From NCBI GenBank assembly GCA_003550325.1, contig QKWP01000135.1:389422-453421 (forward strand): a DNA stretch of 64,000 bases. Reading direction: 5' to 3'. Below the pieces are notes generated by a model that was not told the origin of the DNA, made no database searches, and saw only the letters and a program-made list of their open reading frames with translations. The position numbers were made by a program, and so were the translations under genes. Source of the DNA: Gigaspora rosea (lineage: Eukaryota > Glomeromycota > Glomeromycetes > Diversisporales > Gigasporaceae). This document shows positions 22,437-33,600 of this stretch, one piece after another. Each line of letters opens with the position of its first letter. Positions within the stretch are counted from its first letter, which is position 1.

Positions 22437-22742
22437 TACGGTAACTGAATTCATATTAAGAAAAAAGAGACACTGTATATATTTTTTGATTAAAAAAAAA
22501 CTTTTATATATCGATATTATTATACAATATTTTCAATACATTGTAAATTGTTTCGTGATTCAATATATTTATCATGACTTTTTGATTAAATTCGTTATAT
22601 TGAGGTGCTTTTAAACGAAAACATTGTTATAATAACAGAATTGGTTATCAAGGTTCATTATATCGAAGTTATACTGTGTTGATAAACTAGATAAAAACAC
22701 CAACAATCTAAAAGGCTAAGAACATCTAAACTGTCATTAAAA

Positions 22743-22841
22743 AGCAATATGGTTTGGGAAGCTTTTTAATAGGTCTGGACAAGGTTTTAGGCATATAAAA
22801 GCTGTCCAGAACATGTCCAAAACTGCTCAATTGCAACATTG
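22743..22841. mobile_element. 99-bp insertion, copy of 18448-18546
   Basis: The flanking CATTAAAA repeats (22735-22742 and 22842-22849) and the interior are the same as at 18448-18546, with about two base differences. It was carried here by tandem duplication at a constant offset of 4295 bp. Confidence 0.65.
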
Positions 22842-23029
22842 CATTAAAATAATATAGTAATATGAGATTTCGAGATTTATTAATACGAAAGTTTATACTA
22901 ATTTGCGATTAGAAAATCGATTGTGAATAAAATAATTATTTCTATTTGATAATTGGTTTTATTTTTTAACCTTTATTATTTGTAAAAACAATTATTTCTA
23001 TCCAAATAACTATTATAAATTCATTTGAT

Positions 23030-24529
23030 TCATTTGTTATGAATTTGAAATATTTCATATTCGTTTATAGAAAACCTACCCTCAACATCTCTAATCTGCT
23101 TTTCGTATGAATTCTTCCCATAAGTACATTCATCCTTATCATTGAAAATAATAAGGTCATCAAAGTTTACACCAGAATCATCGCGAGAATAAATAGCTTG
23201 AGCTGGATTTTGTACTCGACTTAGAATAGATAATTTAATGGTACCATTTTTCAATGAAAAAATGAAACTATTTTCGCATCTTGTGTATGTATAATATTTT
23301 GATTTGTCCCAAGCGAGGGGGTTGTAACCACCAAGAATTTCATCAGTGTCTTTAACTTTCATAACTGTAACGGTATTTAGTTGTTTATCACATAACTTCC
23401 AAAAAGAATCTGAACTAAAACCATCTCTGGTTCCTCGAAGAAGTAATTTAAATTCATAGGGAATGTTTGCTATATCATACGTTTCAGTTTTCTTATCAAT
23501 CCATGTGGCAATTTCAGCTTTATGTTCTTCTGTAATAACTGTTGAAAATGGTTCTATTGTTCTTGTTGGCAGTGTTGATTTTAAAATAATACGAGGTGGC
23601 AGAACTGTTGATGAAATTTGTTTGTTTGGAGCCATGAATTTATTAGATAGATCTTTCCAAAGATTTTTTTCAAGAAGTTTTTTATATGGGCGTACACTAT
23701 CAACAACATCTTCCCCAGGAATTTGAAAATATCGGATATGAGGTAGACAATTTTTTAAAGTAGTTTTTACATTCTGAAAATTTTCTTGAGACCAGTTTTC
23801 AGGATTAGAAGGTAATCCTGGATTCTTTGCGACACCCCATTTAATTACATAATTCCAAACTTCTACTTCTTTTAATTGAAAATCATCACGTTTGATAAGT
23901 GAAATTAGTGCATTTTCTTGAAGTGAAGTAAAATCTTCTGAATCAAAGATGATATTTGGATATTTTATTGCGATGTTATTACACCATTTTTGTAATTCTT
24001 GGAGTTTATTAATTTTGAAACTTGTCTTGTAGACATAAGCAAAATGTGAACGTAACCAATGTGCCTCTACTTCAATCAAATGAGTCTCAAGGTGCTTTAC
24101 TAATTCTTCAAGAAGAAGTTCACAAGCAATTAACAAAATATCAAAAATAGTTGATGCATCAAGATTTTCTAAAGAAAATACGCCTCCGTAAATATACCTT
24201 AAACTATTTTATTAAATTATCTAAATTTTTACATAATATATATAGTACTAAATTGATAAAATAATACTTTACTTGATAATAATTTCAAAATGTTGAATTA
24301 AAATATTTTGTTCTAAACGGATTCTTATAATATTGTTCGACTCTTTGTTTACAAGTTTGTTACGAAAATATGAAGATCTATATTTCAAGATAGCAGAATG
24401 TGTTTTGAATTCTTTAATATCTGAAGATTTACCAACTTCAATAATGACATTATAATCATCTCCATTTTCAAGAAGTTGAATATAATTATTTGAAAGGTCT
24501 TCAAAAAATTTGCTTGTCATTGTTGTCAT
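23030..24529 (-). CDS. BTB-BACK-TLDc domain protein, copy 5 (intact, mosaic)
   Basis: The exons are 24529-24273 and 24197-23030 around a 75-bp phase-2 intron (AA|GTAAAG ... TTTAAG), giving 474 residues. I chose the start MTTMTSKFFE at 24529 because it matches the other copies; an open frame continues upstream to 24658 but has no homology. BTB, BACK and TLDc are complete, with GGYNPLAWDKS and FSINEYEIFQIHNK. From 23030 to about 24117 it differs from copy 4 by only a few bases, whereas the 5' end of exon 2, the intron and exon 1 are much more diverged and resemble copy 2. This indicates gene conversion or a duplication breakpoint at about 24117. A short TIR element lies 96 bp upstream of the start. 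Confidence 0.92.
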
Positions 24530-24624
24530 GAATAATCGATTTAAGTGTAATTTTAAGACCACGAATAATGTATACGTGAACATATATACGCGAAGATCAC
24601 GCGTTTTACCTAGCAGTTTGGACC

Positions 24625-24756
24625 CAGGTGACAAAAGTGTGACAAAGTGGCCGACCACTTCCGACCTGATAAAACCAATTACATTTAAAAGATTTATAAT
24701 CGTTTCAACGTTGTATTATCAGGTCGTGAATTTTTTTTGCCACCACTTTGTCACCT
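24625..24756. mobile_element. 132-bp TIR element, GTGACAAAGTGG family
   Basis: TTTGGACC flanks it at 24617-24624 and 24757-24764. The ends are AGGTGACAAA-type inverses with GTGACAAAGTGG and CCACTTTGTCAC inside. It shares CCACTTCCGACCTGATAAAA with the element at 27308-27511, so they are one family. Its position just upstream of BTB copy 5 could affect the promoter, which is a guess. Confidence 0.75.
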
Positions 24757-24764
24757 TTTGGACC

Positions 24765-26589
24765 AGCATTTTTTGTTATTGCTCTAAATGTCGTTTCTTG
24801 TCGAACTTACTATTTTATCATTAATTATCTCATGACTCTTATAGGAAAACTTCAAAATTAAAAATATTTAGATTCTCTTAGAATATTTAACAATAAGAAA
24901 TTACAATTTAGTAACATATGAGCGAAAATATCCAATTAAAACACCGTGATTGTTAAAAATTAGTTGATGTAATGGTACTGTACCATATGCACAAAAATTT
25001 ATAAGTAATTAAGTCACAAATCAGGTACAAAAAGTTATAAGCAACCAGGTTATATACATCAAATATTCATTTTATTAATCATGCAATATCACATATGTCA
25101 CTGAAATTGGCCATATGATCAAAAATTAAGTAATTCCTGAATCTTAGAAGAATTCAAATTTCGTAAAATTAGTTTCGTTCAATAATTATAATAACTATAT
25201 AATATAGGTCTTGCACAAGATAAAATCACGAATTTTAACAATGGATGTTAAGAAAGTTACATATTGGAGGTAGCCAATGAAAATGGGATCAATTTTTCAA
25301 AGACCATTTTTTTAAATTATTGACCCTTTTTTGTTGATTCTCATATGATGAGCGTTCTCAAGCACTCTTTCAATGAAGAATCTGATTTGGCCAGTTTGAT
25401 CTGACAGATGAATCAGGTTCTTGGTTATTAAGGAAGGTTTTGAGAACATCCTACGTCTACACAATGGTTTCAGATTATTGCATAAGAATTAAACATTCAT
25501 GATTGATTTACGCGTAATGGACAATGGATACAGCCAAATACATTTGTAAATGAAATTTTTATTTATAGAATTGTGATTGATTTACGCGTAATGGACAATG
25601 GATACTGCACAAATACTTTTGTAAATAAAATTTTTATTTATAGAATTGTACGAGACGATCAGTTAAGGTATAAAACCAGCATTTTGATAGTACACATATC
25701 ATAGTTGAAATTACTGTATTGGATGTGAAGCATCCAATAACCATATATATAGAATTTTTTTGTAGAGTATATAATACTTTTTTACACATTGTAGAGAAAC
25801 AAAAAAAAATTATTTTTACATATATTACATAATTTGTAACAAAAATAACAACTTGTAAAAAAATTTTTCATCATATTCAAACGTTTACAGATACTAAAAA
25901 TAAAGATCTGTTATTTGAAACCCAAGCAAGTTCTATGAATCCACACAGGCGCAAATATCGGTATTACCCAGAATATTAAAATTATACGACCGATTTATTT
26001 TATGTAATAAGAAAATTGTTACCAAAATCACTATATGTATTAAACTTTATTAGTTAAAAAATTAACATATTTGTCTTTATTATGCATTCTAGCATTTCTT
26101 AGACATGCATCGCATACAATATAGTACGCACGCAGAAATTTATGCAGATATTCTGAAACAATTATTAAAAGTATTTCATATGAATATTAGGAAAACAAAA
26201 TTTTCACTGTATCAGATTTTTAAAAAAAATGTGCTATTATGCAATAGAGACTCTGGGCAATTCGAATCTTATTCGAATAGGAAATTGGCAATCTAATTTT
26301 TGATCTGTTTATTACTTGTACATATCTTTTGGGCTTAAATAAATAAATTTTTATTATGAATAAAAATATAGATTGCTATGTAATTTGATATACTATATAT
26401 TTTATAATTAAATTTTATTATATTGGTTTTTTTTTTTTATAATATTCGATCGTAGCGAGTTTCATTACCGAGGTACATTATGAATACCAATGCGATGAGA
26501 TTTCGAGATTTGATAATACAAAAAGGTTACACTTGATTTTTAAAGAATACATATGAGAATTACAAATTTAGTTTATTCGAATTTTTTTA
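24765..26589. other. Intergenic DNA with a local tandem duplication
   Basis: No gene is supported. A block of about 67 bp starting GATTGATTTACGCGTAATGG is repeated head to tail (see the next entry). The remaining sequence is AT-rich and only partly similar to the other array spacers. Confidence 0.5.
25501..25648 (+). repeat. Two-copy tandem duplication with a conserved TTTACGCGTAATGGACAA block
   Basis: Two units of about 67 to 70 bp, both containing GATTGATTTACGCGTAATGG and ending TTTATTTATAGAATTGT. The same 25-base block occurs once per array spacer (about 13070, 16287, 20908) and weakly at 39980. It lies 0.6 to 1.2 kb 5' of the BTB-TLDc starts, so it may be a conserved upstream element or part of an unrecognised repeat. 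Confidence 0.6.
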
Positions 26590-27892
26590 AATATTTCATA
26601 TTCGGTTACATAAAATAAGCTATCCGAAGAAATTTTAATCGTTTTTTCGTATGAGTCCTTATTACAAAAACAGTTTTTCTAAATCAGAATGATTATTGAT
26701 AAGATCATTAAAATTTGGACAATTAAAGATCACAAATATTAAGAGCTCTATTTGGATTTTGTAATCAACTTAGAATAGAAGATTTAAAATGAAACTATCA
26801 TTACATCTCATGTAACCATAATTTGATTTGTCCCAAGCGAGAGGATTATAATCACCAATAATTTCATCAGTGCCTCTAACTTCCATAACAGCAACAGTAT
26901 TTGATTGTTTGTCACATAATTTCCAAAAAGAAACTGAACTGAAACCATCTCTGGTCCCTTGAAGGGAGTAATTTAAATCCATATGGAATGTCTGCTACAT
27001 CATACATATTAGTTCTTTTATCAATCCATGTGGCAATTTCAGCTTTTAGTTACTCTTTCTGGTAATGATAGTTTTAAAATGATACGAAGTGGCAGAATAG
27101 TTGATGAAATTGGTATATTTGGGAGCCATTAATTTATTGGTAGATCTTTCCAAAGATTTTTTTCATGAAGTTTTTTTTATATGGACATATATTACCAACA
27201 ACATCATCTCCAAGAATGTGAAAGTAACGAATATGAGGTAAGCAATTTTTTAAAGTAATTTTTACATTCTGAAAATTCTCGAGTCCAATCTTAGGATCTG
27301 AAGGTAAATGACAAAGTGGTGGCAGAAAAAATTCGCAGTGACGTGTCGCCAACCACTTCCGACCTGATAAAACAAATTACGTATTATGTTGAAAAGATTA
27401 TTAGTCCACATTTAAAAGATTATAATCTTTTCAACGTAATACGTAATTTATATTATCAAATCGGCGATCACATCACCGCGAATTTTTTCTGCTGCCACTT
27501 TGTCACCTTAAGAAGGTAATCCTGAATGCTTTGCGATACCCATTTAATAACATGATTCCAAAATTTCTATTTCTTTTATTTGTAAATCATCACGTTTGAT
27601 AAGTGAAAAAAGTGTATTTTCTTGAAGTGAAGTAAAATCTTCTGAATTAAAAACTATGGAGGGATATTTTACTGCAATGCAGTTACACCATTTTTGTAAT
27701 TCTTGAATTTTATTACTTTCGAAACTAACATAAGTAAAATGTGAACATAACCAATGTGCCTCCAATTCAAGTAGGTGAGTCTCAGGATGTTTTATTAATT
27801 CTTCAAGAAGAAATTCACAAGCAACTAATATAATATCAAAAGTAGATGAAATGTCAAGGTCTTGTAAAGAGAATACACCTCCGTAAATATAC
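26590..27892 (-). pseudogene. BTB-BACK-TLDc protein gene, copy 6, second exon
   Basis: Diverged exon 2 of the same family. BACK-like residues are readable at 27544-27765, and a TLDc core at 26770-26982 (FWKLCDKQSNTVAVM, then DYNPLAWDKSNY, lacking the usual GG). It has many small indels, a lost C-terminus, and a 204-bp transposon at 27308-27511. The exon begins at 27892 at the normal acceptor (CCGTAAATATACC on the plus strand). Its first exon now lies 10 kb away at 37978-38179, because a MITE and a LINE entered the intron. Confidence 0.85.
27308..27511. mobile_element. 204-bp TIR element in the BACK/TLDc exon of copy 6
   Basis: GAAGGTAA flanks it at 27300-27307 and 27512-27519; paralogous exons read GAAGGTAATCC without interruption. 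The ends carry GACAAAGTGG and CCACTTTGTCACC, with AAAAAATTCGC/GCGAATTTTTT as inner inverse blocks and a central AAAGATTATAATCTTTT palindrome. It is in the same family as 24625-24756. Confidence 0.85.
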
Positions 27893-27900
27893 CTTGATAT

Positions 27901-28044
27901 TAGGGATTGGAACCGTTTAAAAATTGCTCTATAATTCCGGGCAGGATTATGTGGGTCGTGGGCCGGAATTAATTTAATGCCGGCAAAATTAAACGGTTAA
28001 ACGGTTAAACGATTAAGAAAAATTTTAGGTGGTTCCAATCCCTA
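27901..28044. mobile_element. 144-bp hAT-type MITE in the intron of copy 6
   Basis: The ends TAGGGATTGGAACC and GGTTCCAATCCCTA are a perfect 14-bp inverted repeat. CTTGATAT flanks it at 27893-27900 and 28045-28052. The interior has GTTAAACGGTTAAACG repeats. The TAGGGAT terminus is shared with the 2.5-kb hAT element at 55615-58136, a possible source of transposase for it. Confidence 0.93.
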
Positions 28045-28299
28045 CTTGATATACATTAAATTATTTTATTTTATTTTTTTTTTTTTTAAAGAGAGGTCTA
28101 TCCTCTAATACTTTATTAGATTTATAAATTATACATATATATACTACATGTAGAAATATACTAATCTATTATGAAGTAGAGGTAAGAGCTACTTTACTCT
28201 CGACCTAATTCTTTACTAGAATGGTCGTAGACCTCTAGATTTTGAGTATATAGTTGGGACGGAGATTGTTTGTGGCAATAAGTTTATCTATTGCAGTGT

Positions 28300-30373
28300 T
28301 TATGCGATGTGGGGTTGGTGGGGTGTTTTCGTCATTGTTGAAGGAGAAAGTGGAGAGGGAGGGGGAACTACTTCTGTATGTCGAGACATACAAGATGGAA
28401 TCCATATTTTCTTGTAGATGAATTCGGTGATGTTGTGGTGGAGTAGAGGTGTTAGCTTGTTCTTCAGGTATGAAGAAGAGAGTGGAGCTAGTGTTCTTCT
28501 TGTGATTATCCCAATCAGAATTTTCTTTGTAACGTGTAGTTCGAAATAGGATTGAATGAAGTTTTCAGGGTTTTCTAATGGTTTTTCTTCTTTCCTTGCG
28601 ATTTCGATTAAGATTTTTCTAAGTTCTGTTTTGAAGTTAAAGGGGTTAGAGATGCAAGTTAGTAGGTGGGAGTAGTCTTCAGGTCCTGAGTAACATCTTG
28701 GGCATAGGTAGTTCAGATGGTTTTTAGGGTTATGAAGGTGTAAAAGGAGTGAAGTAGGTAATTCTTCCGCAAGCAGTTTCATTTTGAAGTTCTTCAAGTT
28801 GGATAGTGCCGGGTTGGTATATAGTGCTTTTGGTTTATCGTTGTATGATATAGTTGCGAGGGTGGCACCCAGTCGATGTCATCTAGACGGTTTTCCCATA
28901 GCTTTATCCTTTGCTGGTTATGCCATCATATAAGGTGGTAGTTTGATGTATAAGTTTGATTGTTGATTTTAGTGAGTGAGAGATAGCAAGGTCATTTAAG
29001 AGAGGTGTATAGCGATTGTATAAGAAGTTCTGTGGGGTTGTGTTAAGTTGGTGTGGAGGGAGAGGATCGATTATAATTAATTATTTGTTGTATATGGTGT
29101 TGATTTTCCTTTTGCCGATTATTGCTGCGGTCGTACGCAATAGGAGGGGCCATTGTGTTTGATCTAGTCGTAAATGTTGTAGAAAGTGGGTATCGGTAGC
29201 TTGTGTTATGATGGTATGTAGAGAGGAATTATTAGTGATTATTTCTAATTTTGCATGGTTGTGGGTAGTAGAGACAATAAAGGTTAGTAAAGTTAGAAAA
29301 GTAGTAATTTTCGAGGGCCAGATGTTGTTGTAGCAGCTTATTATAGGCCCATCTGTTCCGATTCGACCAGTGGCAGTAATTTTTTGTTGATCAGATGATT
29401 AAAGTTTTTTTGAGGTAAGATATAGTGTTAGGTTTTTCTTCTTAAAATTGGTAGATACTAGTGTCTCCCATATTTTTATTGGTGGTTCATCAAATGCTGT
29501 AAGGGGTCTTTGTATTTTAGTGAGTTGTGTGTCAGTTGTTGTTGTCTTTATTCGATGTAATTGTTGTAGTGATTGTTTGATATCTTCTATGTTCGCATGT
29601 ATTGTGAGTTTATAGTCAATTTGTAGATTATGGATGTATTCTTTATCTAAAAGTAGATAGCAAAATCGGTGTCGTGAGCTTCTGTTTGGGAGTGAACAAC
29701 CTGCGCAAGTGTTTAATATTTGGTTTCCTTGATATAGGAAGTGTTTGCCGTATATTGTTTTTTGATTTGGGTTAAATATTTTAGCTATTTCACCGTTGTG
29801 GGTTAGAACCCAACCCTTTCTTTTTGGTAACCAAGGAGGGGTTAGAAAAGGGTTTGAGTTGTTTAAGTTTAAGGTAGGTGTTGCAGAGGAGGTAATTAGG
29901 TCTTGCATTAGATGGAACCACTTTGGTGTTCTTCCACGAGGTATTTTCCTGATGTTGTGGTGGAAGGTTGTCCAATCTAGTAGGATATTATTTGTTGAAT
30001 TGAGAAATTGTTCTATGCAGTTTATATTGTGCCAATTTAACATTTCTTTTAGATGGGTGTATTTAGGGTGTGTAAGTATAAGTGGGTTGAGGGAGGTTCC
30101 ACAAAGTAAAGTGGGTACGGGCTAGTTGTTAAGTGGTCTAGTAAATTTTAGGTTTAGCTTATGAATTGCTATTACAGATTGTCCGGTGTGACTTAGGTAT
30201 TCTGAGTGTGGAAGGGCTGGCAATTCTTCCAGAATTGATTTATCTGTGTTTGCAGCGTTATGTATTTGTTGAATGCGGATCTTTATATATGAGTTGTCAA
30301 AGTTGTAGTGGTTTAAATTGCACTGTAGGTTTGTTATGAGGGTAGTCAGTTGTGCTTGTTCTATGTTGGTCAC
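28300..30373 (-). pseudogene. LINE ORF2 3' part, duplicate copy (RNase-H-like and Cys/His end)
   Basis: This repeats 30608-32626 with identical sequence apart from one 67-bp indel. Frames 30373-30122 and 30043-29399 are in register and separated by TAG. After TAA at 29399 the same frame continues with a TDG...I-T-N-N-S-S pattern like a decayed RNase H. The final frame 28797-28300 has CPRCYSGPEDYSHLLTC, the Cys/His zinc-binding motif usual at LINE C-termini. It ends abruptly at N 30386, where the reverse transcriptase would follow upstream. It is either a real partial duplicate or an assembly overlap. Confidence 0.8.
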
Positions 30374-30385
30374 AGCGTATATCGC

Positions 30386-30386
30386 N
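30386..30386. other. Single-N assembly junction
   Basis: One N separates TATCGC (inside LINE ORF2) from a T-run that begins the LINE 3' end again. Sequence 28081-30385 is repeated after it at offsets of 2308, then 2241 bp after the 67-bp deletion. This is typical of two contig ends that overlap but were not merged. Confidence 0.85.
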
Positions 30387-30607
30387 TTTTTTTTTAAAGA
30401 GAGGTCTATCCTCTAATACTTTATTAGATTTATAAATTATACATATATATACTACATGTAGAAATATACTAATCTATTATGAAGTAGAGGTAAGAGCTAC
30501 TTTACTCTCGACCTAATTCTTTACTAGAATGGTCGTAGACCTCTAGATTTTGAGTATATAGTTGGGACGGAGATTGTTTGTGGCAATAAGTTTATCTATT
30601 GCAGTGT

Positions 30608-33600
30608 TTATGCGATGTGGGGTTGGTGGGGTGTTTTCGTCATTGTTGAAGGAGAAAGTGGAGAGGGAGGGGGAACTACTTCTGTATGTCGAGACATACA
30701 AGATGGAATCCATATTTTCTTGTAGATGAATTCGGTGATGTTGTGGTGGAGTAGAGGTGTTAGCTTGTTCTTCAGGTATGAAGAAGAGAGTGGAGCTAGT
30801 GTTCTTCTTGTGATTATCCCAATCAGAATTTTCTTTGTAACGTGTAGTTCGAAATAGGATTGAATGAAGTTTTCAGGGTTTTCTAATGGTTTTTCTTCTT
30901 TCCTTGCGATTTCGATTAAGATTTTTCTAAGTTCTGTTTTGAAGTTAAAGGGGTTAGAGATGCAAGTTAGTAGGTGGGAGTAGTCTTCAGGTCCTGAGTA
31001 ACATCTTGGGCATAGGTAGTTCAGATGGTTTTTAGGGTTATGAAGGTGTAAAAGGAGTGAAGTAGGTAATTCTTCCGCAAGCAGTTTCATTTTGAAGTTC
31101 TTCAAGTTGGATAGTGCCGGGTTGGTATATAGTGCTTTTGGTTTATCGTTGTATGATATAGTTGCGAGGGTGGCACCCAGTCGATGTCATCTAGACGGTT
31201 TTCCCATAGCTTTATCCTTTGCTGGTTATGCCATCATATAAGGTGGTAGTTTGATGTATAAGTTTGATTGTTGATTTTAGTGAGTGAGAGATAGCAAGGT
31301 CATTTAAGAGAGGTGTATAGCGATTGTATAAGAAGTTCTGTGGGGTTGTGTTAAGTTGGTGTGGAGGGAGAGGATCGATTATAATTAATTATTTGTTGTA
31401 TATGGTGTTGATTTTCCTTTTGCCGATTATTGCTGCGGTCGTACGCAATAGGAGGGGCCATTGTGTTTGATCTAGTCGTAAATGTTGTAGAAAGTGGGTA
31501 TCGGTAGCTTGTGTTATGATGGTATGTAGAGAGGAATTATTAGTGATTATTTCTAATTTTGCATGGTTGTGGGTAGTAGAGACAATAAAGGTTAGTAAAG
31601 TTAGAAAAGTAGTAATTTTCGAGGGCCAGATGTTGTTGTAGCAGCTTATTATAGGCCCATCTGTTCCGATTCGACCAGTGGCAGTAATTTTTTGTTGATC
31701 AGATGATTAAAGTTTTTTTGAGGTAAGATATAGTGTTAGGTTTTTCTTCTTAAAATTGGTAGATACTAGTGTCTCCCATATTTTTATTGGTGGTTCATCA
31801 AATGCTGTAAGGGGTCTTTGTATTTTAGTGAGTTGTGTGTCAGTTGTTGTTGTCTTTATTCGATGTAATTGTTGTAGTGATTGTTTGATATCTTCTATGT
31901 TCGCATGTATTGTGAGTTTATAGTCAATTTGTAGATTATGGATGTATTCTTTATCTAAAAGTAGATAGCAAAATCGGTGTCGTGAGCTTCTGTTTGGGAG
32001 TGAACAACCTGCGCAAGTGTTTAATATTTGGTTTCCTTGATATAGGAAGTGTTTGCCGTATATTGTTTTTTGATTTGGGTTAAATATTTTAGCTATTTCA
32101 CCGTTGTGGGTTAGAACCCAACCCTTTCTTTTTGGTAACCAAGGAGGGGTTAGAAAAGGGTTTGAGTTGTTTAAGTTTAAGGTAGGTGTTGCAGAGGAGG
32201 TAATTAGGTCTTGCATTAGATGGAACCACTTTGGTGTTCTTCCACGAGGTATTTTCCTGATGTTGTGGTGGAAGGTTGTCCAATCTAGTAGGATATTATT
32301 TGTTGAATTGAGAAATTGTTCTATGCAGTTTATATTGTGCCAATTTAACATTTCTTTTAGATGGGTGTATTTAGGGTGTGTAAGTATAAGTGGGTTGAGG
32401 GAGGTTCCACAAAGTAAAGTGGGTACGGGCTAGTTGTTAAGTGGTCTAGTAAATTTTAGGTTTAGCTTATGAATTGCTATTACAGATTGTCCGGTGTGAC
32501 TTAGGTATTCTGAGTGTGGAAGGGCTGGCAATTCTTCCAGAATTGATTTATCTTAAATTGCACTGTAGGTTTGTTATGAGGGTAGTCAGTTGTGCTTGTT
32601 CTATGTTGGTCACAGCGTATATCGCATCGCAGTTCAAGAAGGAGTTGGGTACACCTCTGGCTATTCTTGCTTTTGATTTGATGATTTTTGTTATTATTTT
32701 ATTGATGGAGGTGAGTTATGAAGGGTTTAGGTAAGAGGAGAGGATACGGTATTGAAATCTAGGTATAATGACGTGATTGTAAATATAGGCAGCTTGTTTT
32801 TCAGTTATTTTAGCATAGTGTAGTTTTCTTAGGTTTGTCTTGATCTCTGAAATTATGAGTTTTTGGACGTAGTTGGGGGTTTTGTTGGTCGTGTACCAAG
32901 CACCCAGGTATTTGAGAGGGATGTTTTTAGGGAGAGCGGTAATCATTGTGCCATTAAAGCAGACGGATTGTGGAGAGAGTGTGGAGTTAGTGATCAAGAA
33001 GGATTTGGAGGGATTAACTTTTATGTTGTTCAGTTTGTAAAAGCTAGTTGCAAGATCTAGGATTTCTGTAAGGGCTTGTTTATTAGGGGTAAGCCAGAGG
33101 GAGTCGTCCATGTATGCCATTACTAATGAGTTAATTAGTTTGGGTGGGCTAGTCTGGATAATACTGGAATAACCAGTAAATTTCTTATGTATAGTTGAGA
33201 TGAGGGGGTCATAATATATTTTTCATAGCAGGGGGGAGAAGGTTTCTCCCTGATCGATTCCATCCATTACTGGCTAGGGATCTGTAAAGCCGAGGTCGGT
33301 AATAACCTGGTTGGTACGGTTGGATAGTACGTGGACTAGAAGGTCGATTATTGTTTCCGGAACTTTTATTCGGGGGAGTGCTTTGGCTAGTGTGTTGATA
33401 TGGACTGAGTCGAAAGCTTTCGACATGTCCTGCGAAAGTGCCCAAATTTCCTTTTGGTTGATGGAGGCATTCTCTAGGATTTGTGTTAACTGAGAAACCA
33501 GTATTAGCGTAGATTGATGGGGAAAGGCCACAAAGTTCATCGGGGAGAGTATCTCATGCCTCATTATGATTGAAGTTAGTCTAGTAGTCAGAATTTTTGT

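Noticed and set aside
14557..23726. An 87-codon plus-strand frame conserved in four BTB-TLDc copies
   Set aside because: It is antisense to exon 2, and its conservation follows from the coding strand. It has no start context or domain.
24530..24658. Upstream extension of the copy 5 exon 1 frame
   Set aside because: The added 43 residues have no counterpart in paralogs and run into the TIR element. The conserved start at 24529 is preferred.
1400..25600. ACGCGT sites as MBF-type promoter elements of the BTB genes
   Set aside because: Most lie within the TA-flanked transposon-like element (4762, 13462, 17745, 22129), 3' of the genes rather than at promoters.
28071..30386. Two independent tandem LINE insertions
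   Set aside because: Only one pair of target duplications bounds both parts and the copies are practically identical, with an N at the join. An assembly overlap is simpler.
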